A program made the translations under genes and the position numbers. Below the pieces are notes generated by a model. That model had not been told where the DNA came from and searched no databases. It saw nothing but the letters and a program-made list of their open reading frames with translations. Below, piece after piece: positions 36,308 through 45,349 of a DNA stretch of 64,000 bases (its first letter is position 1; each line of letters starts with the position of its first letter). The stretch covers positions 248,001-312,000 of the forward strand of contig UBMI01000021.1 in assembly GCA_900466475.1 (NCBI GenBank), written 5' to 3'. The DNA is from Hyphomicrobiales bacterium. Its GTDB lineage: Bacteria > Pseudomonadota > Alphaproteobacteria > Rhizobiales > Rhizobiaceae.

Positions 36308-36981
36308 GAAAGAAGCATCCGGTCGAGAGCGGAAAGGATGGGTGCCATGAAGGCGCGCACGGCAGCATCGGCCTTGTCAGGGCTGCCCGTCTCAATGGCG
36401 TCGACGATCGCCTGATGCGCTTGCATGTCAGGCTCAGGAATGGTCCTGTCGAGCGTGGCGGCGATGGTTTCCGCGATGGAGATGGAGAAGAAATCGTAGA
36501 TTTCAATCATCGCCCGGTTTCCCGAAGCGGCGATGACGGCCTTGTGGAAGGCAAGATCGCGTTCGATAAAGCCTGCGGGATCGCCGCCTTCATAGTTGCC
36601 GCGCTCGGCAAGCAGCCTGCGAAGCCCGGCGATGATATCAGGCGTCTTGCGGATGGCGACAAGCCGTGCGCCCTCGACATCAAGCGCACAGCGCGCCTCG
36701 AACTGGTCGCGCAGGCTGGCGCGCCGTGCCATTGTGAGCGGTCGGCTGTTGTCGGTGGTCGAAAGCACATAAGTGCCGGAGCCCTGCCGCGTTTCCAGAA
36801 GACCCTGCGAGACGAGAACGCGCACAGCCTCGCGCACCGTGCCGCGGCTGACCGAAAGCATGGCCGAAAGCGTGGCCTCGTTCGGCAGCTTCTCGCCGAC
36901 AGCCCAGCGCTTGGCGAATATCTCGCTGCGGATTGCTTCGGTCGCCGTATCGGCAAGGTTTGTTTTGTTGAGTGGTTGCAT
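36304..36981 (-). CDS. FadR-type GntR transcriptional regulator
   Basis: 225 residues if started at 36981, 229 if at 36993; the earlier ATG lies inside the palindrome, and neither has a clear ribosome site, so a leaderless mRNA is possible. Winged helix: AIRSEIFAKRWAVGEKLPNEATLSAMLSVSRGTVREAVRVLVSQGLL; FCD ligand domain: DQFEARCALDVEGARLVA and ERDLAFHKAVIAASGNRAMIE with the metal-site His residues. It is translationally linked to the MFS gene and almost certainly autoregulates. Confidence 0.92.
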   Translation of the reverse strand: MQPLNKTNLADTATEAIRSEIFAKRWAVGEKLPNEATLSAMLSVSRGTVREAVRVLVSQGLLETRQGSGTYVLSTTDNSRPLTMARRASLRDQFEARCALDVEGARLVAIRKTPDIIAGLRRLLAERGNYEGGDPAGFIERDLAFHKAVIAASGNRAMIEIYDFFSISIAETIAATLDRTIPEPDMQAHQAIVDAIETGSPDKADAAVRAFMAPILSALDRMLLS

Positions 36982-36986
36982 GACAC

Positions 36987-37019
36987 TATTCATAAAGTCA
37001 TCGGATGACTTTATGAATA
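36987..37019. promoter_or_regulatory. Perfect 33-bp palindromic operator over the gntR start
   Basis: Arms TATTCATAAAGTCATC and GATGACTTTATGAATA (16 of 16 paired) around one G. It covers the upstream end of the gntR gene, including the ATG at 36993, so bound regulator would block transcription or translation of the gntR-MFS operon. The GTCATCGGATGAC core fits GntR-family half-sites. Confidence 0.8.
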
Positions 37020-37061
37020 GGTTGCTTTCGTTCCAGCGTCAATTGCCACCGCGGCAATAAA

Positions 37062-37085
37062 AAAGGGCCGCTTTCGCGACCCTTT
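37062..37085 (-). terminator. Terminator of the 23-codon small ORF transcript
   Basis: On the minus strand AAAGGGTCGC, loop GAAA, GCGGCCCTTT with one mismatch, then TTTTTTATTG. It lies 60 bp after the small ORF stop and 80 bp before the gntR gene. Confidence 0.8.
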
Positions 37086-37144
37086 CCATGAGGTTTGGCC
37101 TGTAATTGGCCGGACCGTCTTATGCGGTCCCTGGAAGGTGGGGT

Positions 37145-37216
37145 TTAGTGCGAGGGCTGCCTCGCTTCCATCACCACTTCCATGCCCATTACGAGGTCCG
37201 AAAACTCATTAGACAT
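37145..37216 (-). CDS. 23-residue small ORF with strong ribosome site
   Basis: ATG at 37216, TAA at 37145; peptide MSNEFSDLVMGMEVVMEARQ plus PSH. The ribosome site AAGGAAGGTGATCC is near-perfect and ideally spaced. Acidic and methionine-rich (four Met), not a signal peptide or membrane segment. A terminator follows at 37062. Together they define a separate short transcript of about 180 bases, which could be a translated small RNA, a leader peptide, or an attenuator ahead of gntR. Not recognised. Confidence 0.6.
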   Translation of the reverse strand: MSNEFSDLVMGMEVVMEARQPSH

Positions 37217-37219
37217 TGG

Positions 37220-37525
37220 ATCACCTTCCTTTCGTTACGTTGATAATGATCTAAACGTAAGCCGATTCCCCGGAGATGCAAGAAAAAATCGCATGTCTGT
37301 TTTTTAGCCGGCGTTGGGTTATGTCGCGCAACTGTCTGATTTTCCATGGCTGCGATCACGCAAATCCCTATTGTTTTTGCGGAAAGTGATCTCGATCAGC
37401 GTCAAGAATTGGTCAACTTGGCCTGGCAAATCGGATAGTCATTAAGTTGTTGTTAGCCGTAGCGTCAGACAATCGAAGACGTTTTCAGCATTCCTGCCGC
37501 GCAGGCGGCGGGCCGGAGCAAGAGC
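37220..37525. other. Intergenic region between the small ORF and the amidotransferase
   Basis: Contains the divergent promoters of the small ORF and the amidotransferase gene. AT-rich stretches near 37,250 and 37,370; no further gene or repeat was seen. Confidence 0.4.
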
Positions 37526-38338
37526 ATGTGTCGCTGGGCAGCCTATCGCGGAGACCCTCTCTATCTGGAGGAGCTGGTATCCTCTCCCGCCCATTCCCTG
37601 ATAGAGCAATCCCATTGTGCCACCCGCGCCAAGACGGCGACGAATGGCGATGGTTTCGGCATTGCCTGGTATGGTGACCGGCCCGAGCCGGGCCGCTACC
37701 GCGATATCCTGCCGGCATGGTCCGACTGCAATCTGAAGAGCCTGGCCCGGCAGATCCGTTCGCCGCTGTTCCTCGCCCATGTTAGGGCCGCGACCGGCGG
37801 CGGCACGCGCCGCGACAACTGCCATCCCTTCACGCATGAAACCTGGTCTTTCATGCACAACGGCCAGATCTCCGGTTTCGAGCGTCTGCGTCGGCCGATG
37901 GAAACCATGCTGGATGACGAACTCTTCAATGCCCGCAGCGGCACGACGGATTCCGAACTCCTGTTCCTGCTCGCTCTGCAGTTCGGTCTTCGGGATGCAC
38001 CGATCGCTGCGATGGCGCAGACAATCGCGTTCGTCGAAGGCTTGGCGGAGAATATTCTGGGATCCGTGCTGCTGCGCTTCACCGCGGCCTTCTCGGATGG
38101 AAAGTCTCTTTACGCGGTTCGCTATGCCACTGACCGCAAGGCACCGACCCTCTATGCCTCGCCGCTTGCCAAGGGTTACTGCCTCGTTTCCGAGCCGCTG
38201 AACGATGATGGTGATGCCTGGCGGGAAATCCCTGATGGGAGTGCTGTGATCGTCAGCACCGAGGGTCTTGAGATCACGTCTTTCCGGCCGGAAAAGCCTG
38301 CGGCTGCGAGGCCGGAACCTTTTTCTATCCCCGCATAA
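37526..38338 (+). CDS. Class II glutamine amidotransferase-like protein (YafJ type)
   Basis: 270 residues beginning Met-Cys-Arg-Trp, so Cys2 becomes the N-terminal nucleophile after Met removal. Further sites: HVRAATGGGTRRDNCHPFTHETWSFMHNGQI and GTTDSELLF, which bind the glutamine-like substrate. The family contains EgtC of ergothioneine synthesis, but the sequence reads as the broader YafJ group, and no EgtB or EgtD is present. The 3' end overlaps coaBC on the other strand by 14 bases. Confidence 0.9.
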   Translation: MCRWAAYRGDPLYLEELVSSPAHSLIEQSHCATRAKTATNGDGFGIAWYGDRPEPGRYRDILPAWSDCNLKSLARQIRSPLFLAHVRAATGGGTRRDNCHPFTHETWSFMHNGQISGFERLRRPMETMLDDELFNARSGTTDSELLFLLALQFGLRDAPIAAMAQTIAFVEGLAENILGSVLLRFTAAFSDGKSLYAVRYATDRKAPTLYASPLAKGYCLVSEPLNDDGDAWREIPDGSAVIVSTEGLEITSFRPEKPAAARPEPFSIPA

Positions 38339-39536
38339 GCTGTTCGGCGATCAGCGCGGCAAGCCGTACCGCCACCTCGTCCTTGGATAGATCCGGCCAT
38401 TGCTCGATGCCGTCGCGCCGGATGAGCTTCACGCTGTTGCGCGTACCCCCCATGATGCCGGTGGATGGCGAGACGTCGTTGGCGACGATCAGATCCGCGC
38501 CCTTGCGATCCAGTTTCAGCTTGGCATTGGCCTCGACATCCTGTGTCTCTGCTGCAAAGCCGATCACGAGTTTCGGTCGCGTCGTGTGATGGCCGACAGT
38601 CTTGAGAATATCCGGGTTCTCGGTCAGCGCCAGTGTCGGAATGGATTCACCCGGATGCTTCTTGAGCTTCTGGTCGGCGGCCGAAGCCACCCGCCAGTCG
38701 GCGACTGCTGCCACCATGACGGCGACATCGGCGGGAAGGGCGGCAAGCACGGCGTCGCGCATCTCTTCCGCGCGCTCGACATGCACCATCCTGACACCGG
38801 CCGGATCGGGGATCGTCACCGGGCCGGACACCAGCGTCACATCCGCGCCGAGCCGCGCCAGCGCTGCGGCAATGGCATGACCCTGCCGACCGGAGGAACG
38901 GTTGGCGATGTACCGCACCGGATCGATTGGCTCATGCGTCGGGCCTGAGGTGACGATCGCCTTCCTGCCGGCGAGCGGCTTCGGCCCGTCGTCGAGCAGT
39001 GCTTCGGCAGCCGCAACGATCTCCAGCGGCTCCGCCATCCGGCCCGTGCCGGCCTCGCGGCTCTCCGCCATCTCGCCGGCGACAGGGCCGATGAAGCGGA
39101 TGCCGTCGCGCCGCAGAGTCTCGATATTGCGTTTCGTCGCCGGATGCGTCCACATTTTCGGGTTCATCGCGGGCGCGGCAAGCACCGGCCTATCGGTGGC
39201 AAGCAGCACCGTGGAAGCGAGATCATCGGCAAGCCCATGCGCCATCTTGGCCATCAGGTCGGCGGTGGCGGGCGCGATCAACACCAGATCGCAATCGCGC
39301 GCCAGCCGGATATGCCCGACATCCTGCTCATCCTGCCTGGAAAAGAGATCGGTGAAGACATGGTCTGCCGCAAGCGCACCGACGGCAAGCGAGGTCACCA
39401 ACTCCTGCGCACCCTTCGTCATGATCGGACGCACGGAAGCGCCGCGTTCCCGCAGGCGGCGGATGAGATCGAGGCTCTTGTAAGCCGCGATGCCGCCTGT
39501 GATGATGAGAAGGATGCGTTTGCCGCTGAGAGCCAT
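38325..39536 (-). CDS. coaBC: Bifunctional phosphopantothenoylcysteine decarboxylase / phosphopantothenate-cysteine ligase
   Basis: 403 residues from the ATG at 39536; longer readings into the upstream gene are spurious. N-terminal FMN-binding CoaC: GGIAAYKSLDLIRRLRERG, IAPATADLMAKMAHGLADDL, and PAMNPKMW. C-terminal CoaB: TSGPTHEPIDPVRYIANRSSG, and VAAVADWRVA. These are steps two and three of CoA synthesis. It lies downstream of a DMT gene on the same strand. In related genomes it usually sits next to ubiB and dut, from which it is separated here. Confidence 0.96.
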   Translation of the reverse strand: MALSGKRILLIITGGIAAYKSLDLIRRLRERGASVRPIMTKGAQELVTSLAVGALAADHVFTDLFSRQDEQDVGHIRLARDCDLVLIAPATADLMAKMAHGLADDLASTVLLATDRPVLAAPAMNPKMWTHPATKRNIETLRRDGIRFIGPVAGEMAESREAGTGRMAEPLEIVAAAEALLDDGPKPLAGRKAIVTSGPTHEPIDPVRYIANRSSGRQGHAIAAALARLGADVTLVSGPVTIPDPAGVRMVHVERAEEMRDAVLAALPADVAVMVAAVADWRVASAADQKLKKHPGESIPTLALTENPDILKTVGHHTTRPKLVIGFAAETQDVEANAKLKLDRKGADLIVANDVSPSTGIMGGTRNSVKLIRRDGIEQWPDLSKDEVAVRLAALIAEQLMRG

Positions 39537-39607
39537 GGTTTTTCCCGCCGCTTCTTTGATTGGGCAAAACCCTAAGCCTTTGGCGGAAAACATGCAATCG
39601 CCGATGC

Positions 39608-40528
39608 TCAGGCCGGCTTGGGCCGCTTCGGGGTAAAGATCGCAATCGCCATGCCGACGCCGATCAGCTGGAGGATCGCGCCGCCGGCTTCGGGCACTGT
39701 CGGCATGCGCTGCTCGAACAGGAAGCCATAGAACAGGCCGAAGACCGTCTCCGCAACGATAAGCTGAGCGGCGAGTGCCAGCGGCAGAATCCGCGAGGCA
39801 ATCATCCAGCACAGCGTGGCAAGCCACGATCCCGCAATGCCCATGACGGCCGCCCAGAGCACGAAGTGAAAGGTCTGCACGCCGGTGAAGCTGACTGTCT
39901 CCCCGAGCGAGGTGAAGGGCAGGAGGACGAGTGAGCCGATGCCAGCTCCGATCCCCTGCAGAGCGGTCCAATGCATGGCGCTTGGCGCATCCTGGGACTG
40001 CATGACGGCAGCGCTCATCATGCCATAGGTGACCCAGAGCGCCAGTCCGATCAGAGCGGCGACGATGCCGAACAGGATCTCGGTCTGATCGCCGGCGGAT
40101 GTCGTGGCAAAGATCGAGACATTCACCCAACCGATGCCGATCGCTATCAGGATCAGCGGTATTGCCAGCGCTCTCCAGCCGATGACCTTCTCCCTGAGAT
40201 TGGCGATGATGGCAAGCAGTACGGGCATGGTGCCGATGACGAGCGGTGGGATGGCAGTGCCCGCGTAACGCACGGCATAGGAAATACTCATGAAGTAACC
40301 GACATAGCCGACGCTACCGAGCGCGATGCCGGTCAGAACAAGCGAGCGTCGCAAGCCCGCTGGGCGAAAACGCGGATTGATCATCAGGATAAGGCTGACG
40401 ACGGCAAAGAGCCCGTAGCGCGCCACCGTCAGGTCGATCGCCGTATAGGGTGCGACGACGCGCGGGGCAACGAAGCTGAGCCCCCATAGCGCGCAGGTGG
40501 CAAGACCGCACAGGATGCCGATCAGCAT
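39608..40528 (-). CDS. DMT superfamily (EamA) transporter
   Basis: 306 residues from the ATG at 40528 (CGGAG six bases upstream); a longer start at 40585 has no ribosome site. About ten hydrophobic segments in two EamA repeats: GLATCALWGLSFVAPRVV and, in the second half, GIAGSWLATLCWMIASR. Substrate unknown. It precedes coaBC by 71 bp and may be co-transcribed. Confidence 0.85.
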   Translation of the reverse strand: MLIGILCGLATCALWGLSFVAPRVVAPYTAIDLTVARYGLFAVVSLILMINPRFRPAGLRRSLVLTGIALGSVGYVGYFMSISYAVRYAGTAIPPLVIGTMPVLLAIIANLREKVIGWRALAIPLILIAIGIGWVNVSIFATTSAGDQTEILFGIVAALIGLALWVTYGMMSAAVMQSQDAPSAMHWTALQGIGAGIGSLVLLPFTSLGETVSFTGVQTFHFVLWAAVMGIAGSWLATLCWMIASRILPLALAAQLIVAETVFGLFYGFLFEQRMPTVPEAGGAILQLIGVGMAIAIFTPKRPKPA

Positions 40529-40775
40529 GTGAAACTCCGAAGAGACGGGCGAGGCTCCGACAGGAAAGGGATAGGGAGCGGTCACGCGGAAGGATGTTCA
40601 TAGCCGATATGCCCTATCGGGCGTCGAAACAAGGCCTGTCTGCGACATCCGGATGATAGTCGGAACGCAGATCGCGAATTGCTGCGTTGGTGTCACTAAT
40701 CATGTGACGTAAGCGCACTTCAGTCAAAGACGGCGCATCGGCATAGTGGGCCAACCCGAGTAAAGGAGTTGCCCC

Positions 40776-41639
40776 ATGTTTGCTGTAACAGGAATGACAG
40801 GTCAGGTCGGCGCCGCTGTTGCCGATCATCTGCTGAAAGATGGCGCCGAGGTTCGCGCGGTCGTAAGAAACCCCGAAAAGGCGGCCGGCTGGAAGGAACC
40901 GGACTGCGAGATTGCTGTCGCCGACATGAATGACGCGATATCGCTGACATCAGCGTTCAGAGGCGCCGAAGGCGTCTTTCTCGTCATCCCACCGCTTTTC
41001 GATCCCACACCGGGTTTTCCGGAGGTGAAAGGCATGCTGGCAACCTTGAAGACCGCGCTCGAGGCGGCGCGGCCAGAAAAACTTGTCTGCTTGTCGACCG
41101 TCGGCGCACAGGCGAAACAGCCGAACCTGTTGAGCCAGCTGGGCATCGTGGAGAAGGAGCTTTCGACGCTCTCCATCCCGGTCGCTTTCCTGCGCGCTGC
41201 CTGGTTCATGGAAAACGCTGCCTGGGATGTGGCGCCAGCCCGCGAAAGCGGCATCATTCCGAGCTTCCTTCAGCCTCTCGACCGCACCGTGCCAATGATT
41301 GCAGTTGATGATATCGGCGCGCTCGGTGCGAAGATGCTGCGTGAAGACTGGCAGGGCGTACGCGTTGAAGAGTTGGAAGCCCGCGAGCGCGTCAGCCCGG
41401 CCATGATGGCAGCTGTCTTTGCCAAGGCGCTTGGCAAACCGGTATCCGCGCAAATCGTCCCGCGTGAGAGCTGGGAGGAACTGTTCCGGACCCAGGGCAT
41501 GAAGAATCCAGAGCCACGAATGCGCATGCTCGATGGTTTCAACGAGGGCTGGATCGATTTCGAGGGTGGCCGCGAGAAATCGCTGAAGGGCACGACGACG
41601 ATCGAAACAGCGATCCGCCGTCTCGTCACCGGGGCATGA
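40776..41639 (+). CDS. NmrA-like NAD(P)-binding protein
   Basis: 287 residues with an AAAGGAG ribosome site. N-terminal MFAVTGMTGQVGAAVADHLL (Gly-rich nucleotide loop) and RAVVRNPEKAAGW, then FRGAEGVFLVIPPLFDP. Similar to QOR2/azoreductase-type atypical SDRs that sense or use NADPH. Single gene ending in a shared hairpin terminator; substrate unknown. Confidence 0.85.
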   Translation: MFAVTGMTGQVGAAVADHLLKDGAEVRAVVRNPEKAAGWKEPDCEIAVADMNDAISLTSAFRGAEGVFLVIPPLFDPTPGFPEVKGMLATLKTALEAARPEKLVCLSTVGAQAKQPNLLSQLGIVEKELSTLSIPVAFLRAAWFMENAAWDVAPARESGIIPSFLQPLDRTVPMIAVDDIGALGAKMLREDWQGVRVEELEARERVSPAMMAAVFAKALGKPVSAQIVPRESWEELFRTQGMKNPEPRMRMLDGFNEGWIDFEGGREKSLKGTTTIETAIRRLVTGA

Positions 41640-41643
41640 ATAC

Positions 41644-41673
41644 AAAGGCCGCGGCGGGAGCGCCGCGGCCTTT
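41644..41673. terminator. Strong bidirectional hairpin between convergent genes
   Basis: AAAGGCCGCGGCG, loop GGAG, CGCCGCGGCCTTT: a perfect 13-bp stem ending in T-runs on either strand (TTT on plus, TTTGTA on minus). It serves the NmrA-like gene and the SDR gene at 41704. Confidence 0.85.
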
Positions 41674-41703
41674 GCTCGATACCTCTGATGTGCAGGAGAA
41701 ATC

Positions 41704-42453
41704 TCAGAGGTTGCTCATGCCGCCGTCGATGATGAGTTCGCTGCCGACGATATAGGCAGCCTCGTCAGAGGCGAAGAACACGATGGTCTTGGCGACTTCG
41801 CTGACATCTCCGAACCGGCCGGCCGGGATCTGCGACTGGATATGGGAAGCCATCGCCTTGGAATCGGCTTCCGACATGCCGAGCTTGTCGTAGAGCGGTG
41901 TAGAGATCGGGCCGGGACTGATGGCGTTGACGCGGATGCCGCGACCGATCAATTCACCTGACAGCGTCTTGGCCAGCGTCAGCAGCGCACCCTTCGTCAG
42001 CGAGTAGACACTCGAATTCGGCATGCCGATATGGGCGTTGATCGAGGTGTTGAGCACGATCGAGGCCTTCTTCGAGAAAATCGGCAGCAGAGCCTGGATC
42101 AGGAAGTAGGGGCCTTTGACATTGATCGCGAAGGACTTGTCGAAAGCCGCTTCGCTCCAGCTCTCGACCGGGCCGAACTCCGCGATACCGGCATTGACGA
42201 AGAGGATGTCGAGCGTGCCGAAAGCGTTCTTTACCGTTTCGGCAACCCCAGCCTGCCCGGCGACATTGCCGGCATCGGCCTGGATGACGAGAACCTTGTT
42301 GCCGAATTCCGCGCGGGCGGCATCGACGCTTTTGGCGCTGCTGCCGGTAATGGCGACGCGAGCGCCTTCGGCGATGAACTGGCGGGCGGTTTCAAGGCCG
42401 ATACCGCTGGTGCCGCCGGTAATCAGGGCTGTCTTGTTTGCAAGGCGAGTCAT
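41704..42453 (-). CDS. SDR family oxidoreductase
   Basis: 249 residues. TGGTSGIG cofactor loop near residue 12, NAGIAEFG, catalytic SVYSLTKGA segment with Tyr and Lys, and C-terminal VGSELIIDGGMSNL. NADP preference is not clear. It follows another SDR gene on the same strand by 121 bp, and the two share the LysR regulator upstream. Confidence 0.92.
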   Translation of the reverse strand: MTRLANKTALITGGTSGIGLETARQFIAEGARVAITGSSAKSVDAARAEFGNKVLVIQADAGNVAGQAGVAETVKNAFGTLDILFVNAGIAEFGPVESWSEAAFDKSFAINVKGPYFLIQALLPIFSKKASIVLNTSINAHIGMPNSSVYSLTKGALLTLAKTLSGELIGRGIRVNAISPGPISTPLYDKLGMSEADSKAMASHIQSQIPAGRFGDVSEVAKTIVFFASDEAAYIVGSELIIDGGMSNL

Positions 42454-42573
42454 TGTCCTATTCCCCTGGATATCTGGGATGATGATGGGATCATGCGGGA
42501 GGAAGGCCGGCGCGATAACCCGCTGTTTTCGGCAGAAATCATTAACCTGCAGCGGATAATCGCGCCATAGCCG

Positions 42574-43338
42574 TCAGGTGCGGGTGATCGAGGCGCCGCC
42601 ATCGACCAGCGTCGCAGTCCCGGTGACGAAGCTTGCATCGTCGGATGCGAGATACAGCACCGACCGGGCCAGTTCTTCCGGCGCTGCAACGCGTTTCAGC
42701 GCATGCAGGTTGGTGATGAAGGCCTGCTTGTCCGACGTATCGTTCATCTCGCGATACATGTCCGTATCGACGGCACCCGGCAGGATCGCGTTGACGCGAA
42801 TGTTCTGCGGGCCGTATTCGGCGGCGAGCGCCTGTGTGAGGCCGATGAGGCCGGACTTGCTGGCGGCATAGGCCGCAACGCCGGGGAAAGCGAAGCTGTA
42901 GCCGACGAATGTCGAGGTGAAGACGACCGAGCCGCCACCGTGCTTGACCATCTCGGCGATCTGGTGCTTGGCAGCAAGGAACGAAGCCGTCAGGTTGATC
43001 GCCAGCGCATCGCTGAAGCCCGCTTCGGAGACGTCGGTGCTCGGGCCTGCTTCGCCGAGCGTGCCGGCATTGTTGAAGGCGATATCGAGCTTGCCGTAGT
43101 TCTTGACGGCGGCTGCGACCAGCGCCTTGTGATAGTCTTCCGAGCGGACGTCGCCGGCCACGGCAACAGCGTCACCACCGGCAGCCTTGATTTCTGCAAC
43201 CAGGCTTTCAAGCTCGGCCTGGCGGCGGGCACCGACGACGACCTTGGCGCCTTCGGCGGCAAAAAGCTTGGCAGTCACGCGACCGATACCCGAGCTTGCG
43301 CCGGTAACGATTGCCACTTTGTTGATCAGACGATTCAT
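42574..43338 (-). CDS. SDR family oxidoreductase
   Basis: 254 residues from the ATG at 43338 (GGAGATGG upstream). TGASSGIGRVTAKLF loop, NNAGTLGE, AAYAASKSGLIGL with the YxxxK residues, and GTATLVDGGAS at the end. Classical family; the substrate is unknown. It is divergent from the LysR gene at 43481, which is the likely regulator of both SDR genes. Confidence 0.93.
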   Translation of the reverse strand: MNRLINKVAIVTGASSGIGRVTAKLFAAEGAKVVVGARRQAELESLVAEIKAAGGDAVAVAGDVRSEDYHKALVAAAVKNYGKLDIAFNNAGTLGEAGPSTDVSEAGFSDALAINLTASFLAAKHQIAEMVKHGGGSVVFTSTFVGYSFAFPGVAAYAASKSGLIGLTQALAAEYGPQNIRVNAILPGAVDTDMYREMNDTSDKQAFITNLHALKRVAAPEELARSVLYLASDDASFVTGTATLVDGGASITRT

Positions 43339-43480
43339 AGTTCCATCTCCTGAGTCTGGGTTGGATCGGCGACGCCGTCCCGTTTCGATGACTGGAAGAT
43401 GGCATTCTTCTTTCGTTCGGATTAGTCTCCCGATCACGGAGTTCGAATTCGGAAAAGCCGAACGATGATAGAGCCAAACG

Positions 43481-44386
43481 ATGATGAAGATTGAGGGGAT
43501 AGCGGCTTTCGTCGCCGTAGTGGAGGCAGGTTCTGTCAGTGAAGCCGCGCGGCGGCTGCGCCTGTCGAAGTCGGTTGTCAGCGAACGGCTGGCCGAGCTG
43601 GAAAAGACGCTGGGCGCCGTGCTTGTCCACCGCACCACGCGCAAGCTTACCGTGACCGAGGATGGGGCAGCCTTTCTGGAGCGCGCCGGGCGCATTGTCC
43701 GCGAGATGGAGGATGCCGAGGCAGATATGGCCGAACGTCGCGGCACACTCTCCGGTCCGCTGCGCATCGCAGCGCCCGTCAGCTTCGGCCGCCTGCATCT
43801 CGGTCCTGCGCTTTACCCGTTCTTGAAGGCGCATCCGCGGATCGCTCTGACGCTCGATATGGACGACAGGCGCGTCGACCCCGCCTCGGACGGCTATGAC
43901 GCCATCATCCGCCACGGTGCCATCGCCGATTCACGGCTGGTCGCCTGGAAGCTCGCCCGCAGCCGCCGGCTGCTGGTCGCCTCACCCGACTATGTCGAAC
44001 ACCACGGAACGCCGGCTTCCTTGTCCGATCTCAATGGCCATCGCGGTATTTTCTATACCAATCGCGGCGCTGCGGATTGGCGCTTCCAGACAGAGGAGGG
44101 CACCGTCGTCATCCGCGCGATGCTCGGTCTCGGCATCAACAACGGCGATATGCTTCATGATGCTGCGATCGAGGGTCTAGGTATCGCGCTGCTGCCGACC
44201 TTCATCGCTGGTCCCGCCATACGCGAGGGACGACTCATGGAAATCGATGTCGGCGCCAAGCCCGAACCGGAATTCATCTACATGGCTCATCCCGAAGGCC
44301 GAAATCCTTCCGCCAAGCTGCGCGCCATCGCCGATCATCTGAAAAAGACGTTTGGTGATCCGCCCTATTGGGATCCGGATTGCTAG
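43481..44386 (+). CDS. LysR family transcriptional regulator
   Basis: 301 residues. Helix-turn-helix: IEGIAAFVAVVEAGSVSEAARRLRLSKSVVSERLAELEKTLGAVL; substrate domain follows. It is divergent from the SDR gene at 42574. The intergenic region has TTCGG-AAAAG-CCGAA and a repeated AACGATGAT near the start. Its stop shares CTAG with the stop of the next LysR gene on the other strand. Confidence 0.92.
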   Translation: MMKIEGIAAFVAVVEAGSVSEAARRLRLSKSVVSERLAELEKTLGAVLVHRTTRKLTVTEDGAAFLERAGRIVREMEDAEADMAERRGTLSGPLRIAAPVSFGRLHLGPALYPFLKAHPRIALTLDMDDRRVDPASDGYDAIIRHGAIADSRLVAWKLARSRRLLVASPDYVEHHGTPASLSDLNGHRGIFYTNRGAADWRFQTEEGTVVIRAMLGLGINNGDMLHDAAIEGLGIALLPTFIAGPAIREGRLMEIDVGAKPEPEFIYMAHPEGRNPSAKLRAIADHLKKTFGDPPYWDPDC

Positions 44387-45258
44387 TTCAGAAGGCTCAT
44401 CAGGTTTTCGGTCACGGGAGAACGCTGGCTGCGCAGCACCGCAAGCGCCAGCCGCGCCACGGCGGGCGGGCCTTCGATTGGCCGGTACGCAACACCGGCA
44501 AGTTTGATATGTGAAATCGACGCTGGAACGATCGAGACACCGAGATCGGCTGCAACGAGGTTGACGACTGAGGAAATTTGCGGTGCCTCCTGAGCGACCG
44601 TCAACTCAAATCCCGCCTCGCGGCAGGCCCGCACCACGTCATCATATAGGCTGAGGCCAACGAGACGCGGGAAAAGAATAAAAGGCTCCTTCGCCAGCAG
44701 AGCGAGCGGTAACGTCTTTCGTTTTGCCAGCGCGTGGCTTGCCGGCAGGGCGACGACCATTGGTTCGTCCGGCAGGCGTTTCAGCCTGACGCCATCGGGA
44801 TCGTCGAGGCCGGGGCGGAAGAAGGTCGCATCCAGTTCGCCGTGTTCCAGCTTCTGCATCAGGCCTAGCGTGTTCATTTCCGTCAGTGACAACTGCACAT
44901 CCGGCCAGCGGGCCTGAAAGCGGCGGATCGTCGTGCTGACCACGGGGTTAAAGGCGGAGGAGGCGGTGAAGCCGAGCGACAACCGGCCAGTCTCGCCGCG
45001 ATTGGCGCTTTGCGCCGCCAGCCGTGCTTTCTCGGCTGCCGCGAGCGACGCTTTCGCTTCCGGCAGAAAGGCGGCGCCCGCTGCGGTCAATTCCGCCCCG
45101 TGCGGCACGCGATGGAAGAGCATGGCGCCGATTTCGGTTTCAAGATCCCGGATCTGCTGGCTGAGCGGCGGCTGGCCGATGCCGAGGCGCGCAGCCGCCC
45201 TCGTGAAATTGCCCTCTTCCGCCACCGCCAGAAAATACCTGAGATGCCGCAGCTCCAT
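44383..45258 (-). CDS. LysR family transcriptional regulator
   Basis: 291 residues from the ATG at 45258 (TTGGAG upstream). N-terminal ELRHLRYFLAVAEEGNFTRAAARLGIGQPPLSQQIRDLE is the BenM/CatR-like group. It is divergent from an MFS transporter, as in the E. coli ynfL-ynfM pair, so that transporter is its probable target. Confidence 0.93.
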   Translation of the reverse strand: MELRHLRYFLAVAEEGNFTRAAARLGIGQPPLSQQIRDLETEIGAMLFHRVPHGAELTAAGAAFLPEAKASLAAAEKARLAAQSANRGETGRLSLGFTASSAFNPVVSTTIRRFQARWPDVQLSLTEMNTLGLMQKLEHGELDATFFRPGLDDPDGVRLKRLPDEPMVVALPASHALAKRKTLPLALLAKEPFILFPRLVGLSLYDDVVRACREAGFELTVAQEAPQISSVVNLVAADLGVSIVPASISHIKLAGVAYRPIEGPPAVARLALAVLRSQRSPVTENLMSLLN

Positions 45259-45349
45259 CTCTATCTCCAAAAGCTATCAAGAACGCCTGTCTCATATATT
45301 GGACAAATGGAGGCGATCTGACTAGATCGGGAAGCAGGAAGGAATGATA

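Noticed and set aside
37526..38338. EgtC of ergothioneine synthesis, which would pair oddly with the degradation operon
   Set aside because: The sequence fits the general YafJ-type amidotransferase, and no egtB or egtD gene is nearby.
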